From: Sclerotiophoma versabilis
Lineage: Eukaryota; Ascomycota; Dothideomycetes; Pleosporales; Didymellaceae
NCBI GenBank assembly: GCA_012274445.1
Contig: JAAROD010000004.1
Location: forward strand, 620,001 to 684,000
Reading direction: 5' to 3'
Length of the DNA: 64,000 bases
Shown: piece by piece, positions 21,924 through 33,562 of the stretch
How positions within the stretch are numbered: position 1 is the stretch's first letter
How the letters are laid out: each line of letters opens with the position of its first letter
Notes under the pieces: model-generated
What the model was told of the DNA's origin: nothing
The model's input: only the letters and a program-made list of their open reading frames with translations
Databases searched by the model: none
Program-made: the position numbers and the translations under genes

Positions 21924-22589
21924 GTGGTCTCATGAATGGGGTCGTTGAAGTGCCTCCGATTTAGCGCTAGCTCATACAGTGGGTCGTGCGTGAGTGGGAG
22001 GAGCCTTCAGAGATATTGCCCCCTTTGGGCAAAACGTAAACAGCTCTTCTATGAAGATTCTCCTTCTACTGACGGACTAGACACCTACTGAACATTCAAA
22101 TCCACCAAAGCGAAGTGCATGTCCTGATAGTACACCTGGCAAGATCTTAGGCGGTTGAGTTGCGTTCAGGTACAGGGTCGCAAAACATGAAGAGAGCTGT
22201 ACGCTGCAATCCAACGACTGCACAAGTGCGATCCAATGATAACCACTAAATCCTATGGTGGTCTTTTTTCTTCTTATAACCGTGTAACTTCGGTGCAGGC
22301 TAATGACGTTTAAGCCCGATTCAAGGCATCGACTCCAGGAGGTATTATTTCCCAACGGTGCAATTTACATGCTAAAAATAGCTTACGGAGATCTAGTTAC
22401 GCGTACCATTGTGCAAAACGCGTGATGTGAGTGCGGTCGATCGCGTCGACTTTGTAGATCGTGGAGGAGCGCTCACTAGTGCAGCTTAGTCATCATGTCC
22501 CAAATGGACCACAACCAACTTCTACGACGACCGACAATTCGACTTATAGCCCGTTAGGCATTGAGATTTGTACTAACAGGTTTTGAGAT

Positions 22590-24600
22590 TTTCCTACAAG
22601 TTCTATCTTGAGAGTTCTTGGCTCTGGCGCGTATCTCGTTGTTCCCAGGGCCATTGCCTTTTTTGCTGCCGCTCGGTTCTGACCCAATCTATTCGGCGGA
22701 ATACATTGGCCCAGAACTGCCTGTTGGTACGCCTGCGATCCAGCATCTGGAAATACAAAAACAACAACCTTACGAATTGATCACGGCTGCCTCCAACGCC
22801 AATACTATGATAAAAGGCCAGGATGTGGCGACAAAACGCTGGTAAAGAAGAATCGTTACGACATGTGCATCGGTCGAGCTTCGATGACTACTATGATTTC
22901 TCGAGGATTTGGAAGAACGTATGAAGACTCCGATCTGGAAGAGCATGGGCGGCTGCCTTATCGCTGCATCATTAGATTGTAAAGCTCGATCGCAGCTGAT
23001 GGTGCTCGGTTGATCACTGGCTTCTTCGTATCCTCTGGTTGATGGGTATGGGCGCATTGACAAAGACGTCGTGTTCACCGGCTATGCGCGATTGTTTTTC
23101 TTCGTATTCGCGGGACGATGTCTTCAAGTCCTCGATTTGCGCCTAGAGGGGTCAACACAATGGTTCTGACACTTTGCTGCCTTTCTCACCTTCGTCAATG
23201 GTGGCCCGATTGTCGAAATAAGAAACCCATCTCGTCCCTGGTATGTGGTCAGCGCCTGGTCTTAATCTTCAACGCTAATCCTGGAGATTCCATACTTGGA
23301 AGGTGTATGGTCTGACGATTGCATCAGGACCGCAATGGTATCTTATCTCATTCTGAATCACCGCTCGAGAGATGCCATATCCGGGAACAAAATATGAGTT
23401 TGGGGTTGGCATTGCGTATGTTGGACCGGGAATGGTGCTGACAGGACAGGATATGATATTCAAGCCAGGTTCACTCTATGCTCAGACGCTGTTGTAGCGA
23501 GAATGAGCTCGGGCTTCGCATGATTTATACATCCCGGCAGCCTTGCCTTTAGGTCACACAGACATCGCTGAGACAGACAAGCACGATGTCGCAAAAGACA
23601 ATTTCAACATCGTGTCCGAGAGGGTTACCGAGGATGCCCCTGGTTGGGCTTGTATGCGCTGATGCCGCTCGCCTCATTCTCGCCCTATCGGCCCAACGAC
23701 GATCATTGGGCGGCAGGCGTCTCGACCAATACAATGTCACGCCCTGTTTCCTCAATTCGACTTAGCAGCAGCTCCAATGCAATCCGACCATTGAGAAAAC
23801 CCCGAACCTCTCGAGCGCGTTGTTGTACAATCACCAGTTTGGCATTCGGCTTCCACGCAGTAGCACAGCTGCCACGTCTTCACCCACCATACTAGATGCA
23901 AACTCTAAGGGTATAAGGTCGATCTCTTCGCCACCATATTATCAACTGGGCTCTTTGATGAACTTCACTCGCACGTGTTGTATTTTCATGTGTACAAGAC
24001 TACGCTTGCTATGCTGGTGGGGCCAACGCTCTTGGCGATCGCGCCCTCGAGAACCACGAATGTCGATCATCACCTCGATAACGAACGCACCTTAACGGTT
24101 GGGCATTATCATACACCGTGGATTCGAAGTGACAGGTCGCCGGTGTCTCCGCCTCACCGCCTCCGCTACCAACATTTGTCAAGTTCATGAGGCGTTTGAT
24201 GATCGCGGGGGCATCCTTTCCAGGGCACGCTGGATGTCCAGACCACTGGGCATCTATGCATTCCCATTGCTACAATGCAATACAGACAACGCATACTTGC
24301 AAGTATCGACCACGATTTTTTTGGCCGAGTCAACCCGCCATGATGAAGACCTCCATACCTTTCTTTGCTTCCACAAGTTTGAGCACTGGTGGCTGATCTG
24401 AACAATGTCACTTATTTGGCGCTCTGGGAAAGTTTGACCTTTCCTTACTGGCTGAATCTGTAGAAATGTATGAGAAACAGCAGCTGAGATTGCAAGGACA
24501 CGGGCAGTCTGCAATGAAGCCGAGATTTACGAGGCCCACGCTTTACGCCGAGACCCACATGCTATACACACCAGACACTAGGCGCTCTGGTGTATCCCCA
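22590..24600 (+). pseudogene. Decayed gene remnant, family unknown
   Basis: Across about 2 kb the plus strand shows protein-like segments that change frame or meet stops. Examples are LPLGSDPIYSAEYIGPELP (about 22670-22720), YPLVDGYGRIDKDVVFTGYA (about 23030-23090), FVNGGPIVEIRNPSRPWYVV (about 23195-23250), YEFGVGIAYVGPGMVLTGQD (about 23395-23455) and DKHDVAKDNFNIVSERVTED (about 23575-23635). No single frame exceeds about 100 codons, and no intron set I tried reconnects them. This is what an old, frameshifted coding sequence looks like, but I cannot name the ancestral family and some segments may be chance. Confidence 0.3.
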
Positions 24601-26758
24601 AGTACCTTCTAGGACGACATTTCGTATGTTTTTCCTTCTGCGAGCCCGATGACATTCGCAGGACGAACACAATGTAAATGCAATATCCCAACCCACTATG
24701 CAGCTCCAGCTTGAGCTGCTCGGTCGGCGACCGTATACAGCTATCTGCAGGAGAGCTGATTGATGCTACGTCACTTGTTACCGGGTTTATTGAAATCGCC
24801 CGACGTTGCATAAGCGTTCGTGTGCAGACGACCCTATGCCCAATGCCCAAGAGTTGAGCCACTGGAGCCAGATTAGACGACTTCACCTCTTGACACGCAG
24901 GATCATTGGGTCATGTCCGACTGAGAAGCGTACCCCGCACGTCTGCTATTACTTGTGTCTGGCGCGTCAACGCACATGCACAGCGCTGAAAACTGAACGG
25001 TGGGACACATCCACTTTGTTGCCTCAGAATGTTCAGCGCCGTTCAAATCCCGGGAAACCCCTGTTTGCAGATAGAATCAGCTCTAACTGGTAGGCTTACA
25101 TTTTACGTGCTTTTCTTCACGCTGACATGTCTGTCAAAATGAAGCATTGCGGTAGTATCAAGGGAAGGGAGGTCCTGAAGCCACACTACTATCCATAATG
25201 CATGCGCCTCACTCGACGACCCTCTTAGAATTCCAGAAGCTCCACCGAACCACAAAAACAAAACCAGGATTCTCAGGTCCCTGCATCGAACGACATGGCA
25301 TGTTCTCTCTACGCAATATCTTACCCGCTGCACAGCCCAGGCTGACCCAAGCTTGACTCGAAGGGCCACATCCATTCGGCTACAACATTCAGACTATACT
25401 GTCACATTTCCATAGCAAATAGAAGTTACACTAGGAAAACTTACACAAACCTCATCGTCAATGAGAGGGCCATCGTCACGCTGGAGGGCTGTGTGCCGAG
25501 GGGAATGTATGCCGGCCCTGAGATTCCGGATTGCCAAGTCAAATGCACACAAAAAGCAGGTTAGACACTGCAGAAGGCTTGTTGATGCCGAAGTCCCAGT
25601 CCAGCCACAAACACGGTTTGCCTCCCGTATCTGAAGACATTTTACAGGACTAATTGGGAAGTCCACAAGCACATGCTTGGTAAGGTGAGACGATATTGCA
25701 CCACACCAGGTAGCCTCACTAATGCGTTTCTACCGTCTGTGAAAGTAAGAATCAGTTACGGGAATGATCAGGATTGATACTGACCAGGCGGCAGACAATC
25801 ACGATAGACTAATCAAGTTGCCGCCGGAATATTTTGGTTGTGACATCCAGCAGCCCCTTCACAGTGCTTTTGCTACACACGTTCTTCGCATAGTTTCCAA
25901 TGCGCACATGAGCCCGGAGCAAGGTATGCAACGAGTGTTCACCCGAACGCAATTGTGAGGCGAACACCACCCACTGCCGATCTTAGCAACCCCCCGTAAT
26001 TGCGCCATCAACCCCACATCCCAATCTGTAGGCCCATGCACCAGCAGGAGAAGAAGCATATGTTCTCCAGCACGATTGACGTCGAGGATTCCGCGTGAGG
26101 CACCCAATAGCATCAGCGTGTTAAACTCCTCTGACTCTCTCTACACCCAATCGGTCCGTCTCCGTATGCGGACTGTTGCGTATACGACAGCTTCACAGTC
26201 TGAGCATTTCAGCAAGCCATCCTGGCCGTAGTCATTCTCGAGGATATGTCTGACAACACGACATGAAAACTGATGCAAATTTGTAGTCCAATTAGCCGAA
26301 GGTGTGTTCTTGCAAACGCGCAATAGAACCCACCCACAGGTCCCATGCACTTATCTGCGCCATGTTTGTGGGAATACGTCTACAATACATAAGTCAAATC
26401 GACTACAGTCGCGCATCTCGGCCTCAGCGTCCGCTGTGATACTGAATATGAGCTGTCCAAGCCTTCCATATCCAACCAGCCTACGCACTCTGCACCATTA
26501 CCCATACGTCGTCACGGCTCAGGTTCCACTTCGCCGCCGCACAGGGAGCTAAGAAACAGTGCCAGGCAAACCTCGCGCAACGCCGTACTTGTAGCGATTC
26601 AGCCCTCCAACGACTAGCAGTAAGCCCTCCCTCCCTCCTCCGCAGTCCAGCGGTCTTTCCCTGATGAAGAGCACTGGGAACAGAACTGCGCCATAGACGC
26701 TGTAGGAAACGAGATAATCAATCCACTTAACTATGCACATTTCACTCCGCCTCCACGA

Positions 26759-26781
26759 ACACACACACACACACACACACA
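26759..26781. repeat. (AC)n microsatellite
   Basis: Eleven and a half uninterrupted AC units. Confidence 0.95.
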
Positions 26782-27055
26782 TAGCGTGAGGGCGTAGCAA
26801 AACCACGCACTTGCCATCGAGAAAGGAGTGCGAGATGTACAAGCAACGCTTAACATCCAGAAACGACCACCGTCCAAAACCACAAGCTTGAAACATTATT
26901 CTCCAGGCTATGGATGGTACATACCAGACCGCGGTGTGCAGTGTGTGCTGGTCGATTCACTTGAATCCAATTATTCGTTTTGAACCGCGGTCGGTGTACG
27001 GCGGTCGGTAGCTGTCTTTGCGCTTTCACTACGTCTCGGCAACAACATACGGCTA

Positions 27056-27117
27056 GTATCTCATCACAATGTATCTCATTTTCAACGTATCTCATCACAA
27101 TGTATGTCATTTTCAAT
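27056..27117. repeat. 31-bp tandem repeat, two copies
   Basis: The unit begins GTATCTCATCACAATGTAT. Copies at 27056-27086 and 27087-27117 differ at only two positions. Confidence 0.9.
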
Positions 27118-27773
27118 GTATTTCCAAACACAGCGTCGTGGATGTAGGAACACTTCACGTACCAATTAGTCTCTGTTGGTGTAGCTGGTGACTAGCAACT
27201 TTTTCGTCTGCCGGACTTTTGATTGGTCTCTGCGGCTGTACTTCCTACGAGTAATGCTATTGGTTGAGATTATCTGCTGTGCTGCTCAGACTCGGCGCCT
27301 GGGTGGGGGAGGTGAGGATCGAGGGTGTGTGCATGGGGGAGGGACTGTTTGGTGAAGCTTAGCGAGGGGGTAGAGGTTTCGTGGATGGTCACTGGTGGAT
27401 GGACCTTGGTTGGTGGGGTCAGGGAAGAAAGAAAGAAAGGAAGAAAAAAGAAAATCGCTTGGAGATGCCTGAGTGAGTGAATGAGAAGGTCAGGACGTGA
27501 GCGACGGTGAGGCAAACAAAACGATGGTAATGGGTATGGCGGACTGAGTCAAGGGATGGCAGAGTACCAGGCGTACGTCGAGCATACCTGGTATCACGAG
27601 GTAAGTATTCCTATTGGAGCGTTTTACTTTCATAATGAGTTGTTGATGGTGCTGCACTAAGACGGTACGGCTTGCAGCGGGCTTGCAGCAGAAGGGCAAG
27701 TGGAGGAGCGTCATCAGCACTTGACAAGGCCTTCCACAAGCGCGATCCGCGCAGGTCGAATGGCAGTGCGCTT

Positions 27774-28388
27774 TCAATCATCGTCCTCAATGACCAGCCC
27801 AATCTCCTCCACATTCCTGACTTCTCCACCTTCGACGTCGTCAGCTTCACCGCCGGCCTTGGCAGTAATACTACTCGCATTCGCATTCGGCACGAGTCTC
27901 TTCTTGCCTCCTTCACCTGTTGCGCTCCCCACGTCCGCAGCGTCGCCCTTCTTGCCCTGTTTCGATTTTTGTTTCCGCGCCATTGCTTTCAGGCGCTTTA
28001 CCCTGTTCTTCTCCGTCTTCTCGGCGTCCTTCCTTTCTTGCTCTGCCTTGCGTTCCAAAAACGCCTTCTCGTCAGCCTCCTTCTGGACCTCCTCGTCCAT
28101 GGCCCTCAGTCTCTCATATTCCCTCCGCCGGCTGGCCTTGTAGACATGGAACTCGCCTGACCCTGCACCTGCACTCGAGCCCTGGACGTTGGCGACGATC
28201 TCTGGTGGTGCTGATAAATTCTTCGACACGGCTGAGCCGGGGATGACTATCTCTCGGTCTGGTTTCGCGAACAGGGCCTCGACCTCTGATGCAAGGCCGG
28301 CGCGGGGCGTCAAGGCGCGGCGTTTTGTGGGGCGGTGAGAACGAGGGTCTGCTGAGGCGGGAATGGCCTCTGGTATGGGCTCGGACAT
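27774..28388 (-). CDS. PRKRIP1-like protein (DUF1168 family)
   Basis: 204-aa product from ATG 28388 (MSEPIPEAIPAS). The diagnostic DUF1168 core is GSGEFHVYKASRRREYERLR, followed by a long charged coiled coil (EEVQKEADEKAFLERKAEQE), a basic KRLKAMARKQKSKQGKK patch and an acidic C-terminus ending EIGLVIEDDD. The metazoan homologue PRKRIP1 is a nuclear spliceosome-associated protein, so a role in splicing is likely. The frame is open upstream to an in-frame ATG at 28595. That extension (LTGRLSARLQSIHTTAPSYN) looks like a mitochondrial presequence, but the shorter start fits the family better. Divergent from the phosphatase gene. Confidence 0.85.
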   Translation of the reverse strand: MSEPIPEAIPASADPRSHRPTKRRALTPRAGLASEVEALFAKPDREIVIPGSAVSKNLSAPPEIVANVQGSSAGAGSGEFHVYKASRRREYERLRAMDEEVQKEADEKAFLERKAEQERKDAEKTEKNRVKRLKAMARKQKSKQGKKGDAADVGSATGEGGKKRLVPNANASSITAKAGGEADDVEGGEVRNVEEIGLVIEDDD

Positions 28389-28867
28389 GGTTGCGACGTG
28401 TGGGCGACGGAGGTTGTAGGAGGGCGCGGTGGTGTGAATGCTTTGCAGTCGCGCAGACAGGCGTCCGGTGAGGGTGGAGACAGGGCGGAGGGCCGAATGA
28501 GTGGGCTGTAGGCGGCTGATGTGTAGTCGAACGGCGCAGATGCGGTGATGTTGCGCGTCTGCAGGGGCGCGGAGGGTTTTGTCTGAAGCGCGCACGAGAA
28601 GCAGTCTTCAGGGTGATGTTGAGAGTGACGCGTTCATGTGCGTGTCGCGCTTTTTGGCCGGAGCTGCGGTACCGTACGGCGGGGCAGTCGCGCCACCCGC
28701 GAAGTCGCTGCGGGCTTGCGCCTCAGGTACATGAAACGCCTGCACAGCGCCTGTCTCGTGCCTGCCTTTTTCGTTGCTCTGACTCTTTTGTACGTGGAGC
28801 TTGACGTACACGCAAACACTGCAAACCCCTCCCCCCCTCCACCCAGGCCCTACCAGAGATTGCCAAC
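28389..28867. promoter_or_regulatory. Divergent promoter region, PRKRIP1-like / phosphatase
   Basis: 479 bp between two divergent start codons. No TATA box is obvious. Part of it is covered by the open upstream extension of the PRKRIP1-like frame. Confidence 0.45.
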
Positions 28868-30671
28868 ATGGGGAAGCCCCGCGTAAGTGGAGCGAGCTAT
28901 CGTGAGATGCACGGCGGAGGGCTTGCTGACATTCGCAGATGATCATAGTGATCCGCCACGCGCAGTCGGAGGGGAACAAGAACCGCGACATCCACCAGTT
29001 CATCCCAGACCACCGGGTGAAGCTGACGTCGCATGGCTGGACACAGGTGCGGTGTACCGTCCCAAGTATGACGAGATGAGTGCATGGTAACCGCGTACAG
29101 GCCGAAGAAGCGGGGCGGCAGCTGCGCTCCATGCTGCGACCAGACGACACGCTGCAGTTCTACACCTCGCCCTACCGCCGCACCCGCGAGACCACCGAGG
29201 GCATCCTGCGCACCCTGACCTCGGACGACCCCACGCCCTCGCCCTTCCCGCGCCACAAGATCACCGTCTTCGAGGAGCCGCGGCTGCGGGAGCAGGACTT
29301 TGGCAATTTCCAGCCATGCTCTGCCGAGATGGAGAGGATGTGGCAGGAGCGCGCTGACTACGGCCACTTCTTCTACCGCATCCCGGACGGCGAGAGCGCC
29401 GCAGACGCCTACGACCGAGTCAGTGGCTTCAACGAGAGTCTGTGGAGGCAGTTTGGCGACGACGACTTCCCGAGTGTCTGTGTGCTGGTCACGCATGGCC
29501 TGATGTCGAGGGTCTTCCTCATGAAGTGGTGGGTGACGGGCGCAGAGGCTGGAGTGGCCAGGCGCTGACATGCTGCAGGTACCACTGGTCCGTCGAGTAC
29601 TTCGAGGATCTCCGTAACGTCAATCACTGCGAGTTCATCGTCATGAAGCAAAACGACACCAACAAGAAATACGTACTGCAGAACGAGCTGCGGACCTGGT
29701 CGGAGCTGAAGCGGAGAGCTGCTGCAGCGGGCGGAGCCAGCTCAACGTCGACGTCGACAACACCGAGCAGAACGCCCTCGTCCTCGGCTCTTACCTCTTC
29801 GCCCACCATCCCAACCCGCCGGTGGGGAGGCTGTGTGAACGGCTGCAATCACGACAAGGCGAGCTGGCCAAGGAGGCCGATGAGGAAGAACACTGTAGAG
29901 TACCTTGGACAGCAAGACCCTCCAGCGTCCGCTACGACCGCCAGCCCCACAGTCGAAGAGCAAGAAGACCACCCAGTTGCAGCCCCAAAGGGCACCAGCG
30001 CCCCCACTGTCGAAGAACCCACGCCAGTCAAGATCGGGCGAAAGCACAGCGCAAAAGTTACACAAGCCACCGCTCTCCCACCCACCCCTGCCTCTCCCAA
30101 CGATGCCTCAAACGACGCCTCCACCAGCGACGACGACGATGTGCGATCACGCAACACACCCGTGCCCCGCACATCCGCTACCCTTCGCCACCTGCAGCCT
30201 CCCCACCGCACACCAGGCGAAGGCTTCTCAGACGACTCCGACTACTTCCCCGGCATGCAGTACCTCTCAACCGGAGCGAACGGGAAGAACAGGCTGCGGG
30301 CGAGTTCGAGGCAGCGCCAGCAGAGTAAGGAACGCAAGCTTGTGCGCAGGCAGACAGAAGAGAGTTGGAAACAAGAGAGCGGGATGGGGACAGGGACGCG
30401 CGCCGATACACTGGGTGACGGAAACGAGGAGGGTACCAGCGGAATCGACGATACAGGCGTGGGGGGAAAGACAAAACAACCCAGAAAGGAGGTTCCAACC
30501 TTGAACGAAGAAGCTGAAGGAGAGCCGATACTCAGGGAAGCGCTCAAGGGCGATATGCAGGTTGAGCAGAGCAAGGAGGAAGGCGCGACTCAGGGAGAAG
30601 CCAACATTGGGGCGAAGGAAATCAAGAAGTTAGAGGAGAATGAGGGCACCGTACGGGAACAGGTGTATTGA
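28868..30671 (+). CDS. Histidine phosphatase (phosphoglycerate-mutase-like) with long disordered tail
   Basis: Exons 28868-28882, 28939-29046, 29101-29528 and 29579-30671 give 547 aa. The first coding exon is 15 nt. The catalytic domain opens with MIIVIRHAQSEGNKNRD, the RHxxS/E-type phosphohistidine motif of the histidine phosphatase superfamily. It continues with LQFYTSPYRRTRETTEGI, EEPRLREQDFGNF (second catalytic Arg and Glu region) and CVLVTHGLMSRVFLMKW, which carries the second catalytic His. Yeast Det1 and other fungal phosphatases of this branch share the layout. From about residue 235 on, the protein is Ser/Thr/Pro- and Glu-rich and looks disordered. Substrate unknown. Confidence 0.9.
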
Positions 30672-31370
30672 GGAACGATGCGTGGTAATGTACAGATGAA
30701 CCCCTTGCCGACTTTCACCATCTCAATACTCTGAGCATTCTGTCTTGATACAAGTCGTACTAGCCTTAGCCGATGATTTGACTCGCTAGCAGTTTAAAAC
30801 ATATTGAGCGTAATCACAAAGTCTTCATAATTGTCTCTTTGACCCTATAATCTAGCGCGCTCGACTTACAACTCAGTCTCAAACGGCACACCCTATGCAG
30901 CTATGCAGCTGGTCGCGTGAGCACACGCCAACAAACGCAGGGCTCACGCATGACGTCAAGCGTCTCTTCTCCACAACAACCATCTTCTCCACATCATCCT
31001 CGCAGCCTTACAGCCTCGAAGGTACGAGAAAGTCGCATCCAAAACTAACACACCCTGACACCATCAATCCGCGACTCGTGTTCGTTGGGTCCTGTGACAT
31101 ATCCCGTCGGTACATTTGCCGAGACATTCTGTCAAGAAAGACCCTTCCCCGCATTTTCTCGGTACCGCGCTAGTCTATAGGCGTACAGAGTACAGAGTAA
31201 ACACTTGTACCGACAACAACAGCTCAGAATTCACGACAGAGAAAAGCTCTTCGTAGTGAAGTGACTAACATCCCCGATTGGAAACCTTTTGTTGAATACT
31301 CTTGATTTAACATCTCTGGCTGGGTATTTACTAAGAACACATCTGAAGAACATCGCCAAATCACATCAAT
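30672..31370. other. Intergenic, no gene recognised
   Basis: 3' flank of the phosphatase gene and promoter of the next gene. No motif. Confidence 0.45.
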
Positions 31371-32294
31371 ATGGACGACTGGCAAGACCATGCCCTCAGC
31401 ACGCGCCACATGCACAACCGCAACAGCCGAAGACCGTCTGGTAAAGGCAGGAAAGGCGGTGCGTTTGACGTGCGTAAGACATTCGGCGAGTACGAAGTCA
31501 AGTGTGCGAGTTGGGAGCGGGCGTTGGGAGAACTGGAAGACGAGGACAGGCAAGATTCGGAAGCATTATTTGAACTCCTTCGATTGACAGAGGATGGTCA
31601 GGGCGTATTGGGCGAGCTGATTCTCCCGGGAGTGTTGCGAGCGGCGGTTGTGCTGGCGGCGAGTCGGAGGACACTGGCGATCATCACGCGACACCTGAGT
31701 GGCGAGGATCAGGAGTCCGACAGCGAGGATGAAGATGAGGAAGAGAACGACCACGACCATGACCATAACCACGATGACGATGATGAGGAAGAGGAGGAAG
31801 AAACACCAAACCGCTTCACCACCTTCGAAAAAAACTCCTTCCGCAGCCCCAAATTCTGGCTCTCCTGGAACGGCACCCTCACCCTCCCATCCTCCGACTC
31901 GCCCCCACCCTCACCCACCGCGTCTCGTAAACACCTCTCTGACTCTCCCCCACCAAGCCCAACCCTGCACAGAACAGGTTCTTCTTTCCCACCCCCAAAA
32001 GCGGCTTCAAGCTCCACCCAGCAGACCCAGGCCGACGGCCTCGGCTACGTGACCTTCACCGGCAACGACTGCCGGAAATTCAAGGGCACGCTGAACTGCA
32101 AAGAGTTAGGGTGGAAAGACATCGCCATCTCAGGGTTCAAAGCCGTTTCAAGGAGTGAGAGCGACCGGCAACTGCTGTGGGGCGGGCGGGATGTGGAGAC
32201 GGGGTGGAAGCGTTCAGGAACCGGAGAAGATGGCGATGTGGACAAGGACAGAGGCGCGAGGCTGGACAGTAGGCGGAGGGTAGTCTTTGACTAG
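31371..32294 (+). CDS. Hypothetical protein with Asp/His/Glu-rich tract
   Basis: 307-aa single-exon gene of unknown function. The N-terminal 110 residues look folded and helical (TFGEYEVKCASWERALGELE ... VLAASRRTLAIITRHLSGE). Next comes a tract of about 35 Asp, Glu and His residues (EENDHDHDHNHDDDDEEEEE). After it lie the tetrapeptide-like repeats SPPPSPT and a C-terminal segment (LGYVTFTGNDCRKFKGTLNC and KELGWKDIAISGFKAVSR) that may be a small folded module. No signal peptide or membrane segment. Codon use and a clear start support a real gene. Confidence 0.75.
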   Translation: MDDWQDHALSTRHMHNRNSRRPSGKGRKGGAFDVRKTFGEYEVKCASWERALGELEDEDRQDSEALFELLRLTEDGQGVLGELILPGVLRAAVVLAASRRTLAIITRHLSGEDQESDSEDEDEEENDHDHDHNHDDDDEEEEEETPNRFTTFEKNSFRSPKFWLSWNGTLTLPSSDSPPPSPTASRKHLSDSPPPSPTLHRTGSSFPPPKAASSSTQQTQADGLGYVTFTGNDCRKFKGTLNCKELGWKDIAISGFKAVSRSESDRQLLWGGRDVETGWKRSGTGEDGDVDKDRGARLDSRRRVVFD

Positions 32295-33198
32295 CCCTCT
32301 GAAAAATTTGGAAGGGGGGGGGGGGGGAGATGTCAGTGTGTACGGGGCGAGAAATGTTCATTATGAATTCATGTATGGAAAGAAGGGAATCTCGTATCGG
32401 ATGTCAAACCCAGGAATTTCGTAGGAAGTCCGAAAGAAAAGAAAAAAAAGAAAAGGAAAAAAAAAATTTTCACAATCTGCGTGACAAAGGAAATCAATGC
32501 GGAGGAGGACTTGTCTTTGACAGCCTTACAATGTGGAAGGTAGCAGAAAACTCCAGCGCGTTCACAATGTACCACGAAGGTGAACGCAAAAACCCATTTG
32601 TTTCGAAGTGCGACGAAAAATGGGATGATAGGCAACCAAGATAGCGGAGGGAAGAATAAACCAACCAAAAAAGCTCTCCGTCTTTTCATCACCCACTATC
32701 TTGCGAATCATGATAGGATCATGCTAGCACCACGATAATCTTCCATGCTTGCTGTAGGCACCATGTCGTCTACAATCCTTGCTGTACAGATCTGAATACT
32801 TCTGGTATTTCTTGCTAAGTAGTTACCGCTTGATTGCGATCCATGTCGGCTTGTGGCTTGCTCCCTGTTTGGAGTGGATTGATGTTAGGACGCAAGACTC
32901 ATCATCAATGACTGTTCCTAACGGACGTATCCGAGGCTTCCTGCTATCACATTAAGGTACGTGCTGACTGTCTTCAGCCTGTACATTCTGAATCCGGAGA
33001 TATGAAGTGAGGACTCTCGATCTATAAATGTAGAAGAACGGGAGTGGTGTGAAAAGTATATTGGGTATCGCAGAGTTTCTAGTTTACTCGTGTGCCAATA
33101 CTTATCGTCTGGGGAGAAAAGGGTATCATACAAATTCGATTAAGTTTGAGAAAGAACAACCATGGTCCCACCCTACAAAAATCATCGCAAGTCTGCGT
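32295..33198. other. Intergenic, no gene recognised
   Basis: 3' flanks of two convergent genes with a poly-G and purine-rich (AG/A) DNA at 32430-32470. No coding frame supported. Confidence 0.45.
32314..32327. repeat. Homopolymer G tract
   Basis: Fourteen consecutive G, about 20 bp after the stop codon of the preceding gene. Confidence 0.95.
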
Positions 33199-33562
33199 CT
33201 AGTTGAGCTTCTTGTTGCCGACCTTGACGGTGTTGCCCTGGTTGCGCTGGTATTGCAAGAAGCCGAATACCACTGCAGCGAGAACACCGAGCATGAGGAC
33301 GTTGCCTGCACGTTGTAAGTATGTGCTCTCCAATATTACATACATACAGCAGCGACTTACCGAGCACGAATCCAACGATGCCGCCAGCAAGGTCCACTAG
33401 GCCCTTGAAGAAGTTGACGAATAGGTCGATGATCTCGGAGAAGAACTTGAGCACAAAAGAGGCGGTCGTCTGGACAAGGTCGCCGGCCGTGGTGAAGAAG
33501 GACCAGACAAGCTCAACGAGCGAGCTGACAACGTCAGAGAGAGATTTGACGATGGACGACAT
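33199..33562 (-). CDS. Small membrane-associated protein, 102 aa
   Basis: Two exons, 33562-33361 and 33305-33199, with a GT-AG intron of 55 nt. Start chosen at MSSIVKSLSDVVSSLVELVW; an upstream in-frame ATG exists at 33592 but adds a less typical start. Residues 15-65 are a continuous hydrophobic and amphipathic stretch with recurring Phe-Phe pairs (VWSFFTTAGDLV, FVLKFFSEII, FVNFFKGLVD). Residues 68-86 (GNVLMLGVLAAVVFGFLQY) form a clear transmembrane helix, followed by a basic tail ending KVGNKKLN. No signal peptide. Function unknown; the design suggests a membrane-curving or organelle membrane peptide, which is speculation. Confidence 0.75.

Larger units (their letters stand above)
24601..27773. 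other. Gene-poor stretch with simple repeats
   Basis: No gene recognised. Holds a CA microsatellite, a two-copy 31-bp tandem repeat and purine-rich DNA near 27420-27460. Short open frames lack motifs. Confidence 0.45.

Noticed and set aside
27056..27117. Two-copy 31-bp repeat as a CRISPR or transposon end
   Set aside because: Tandem, no spacers and only two copies; a eukaryotic genome. It is a simple duplication.
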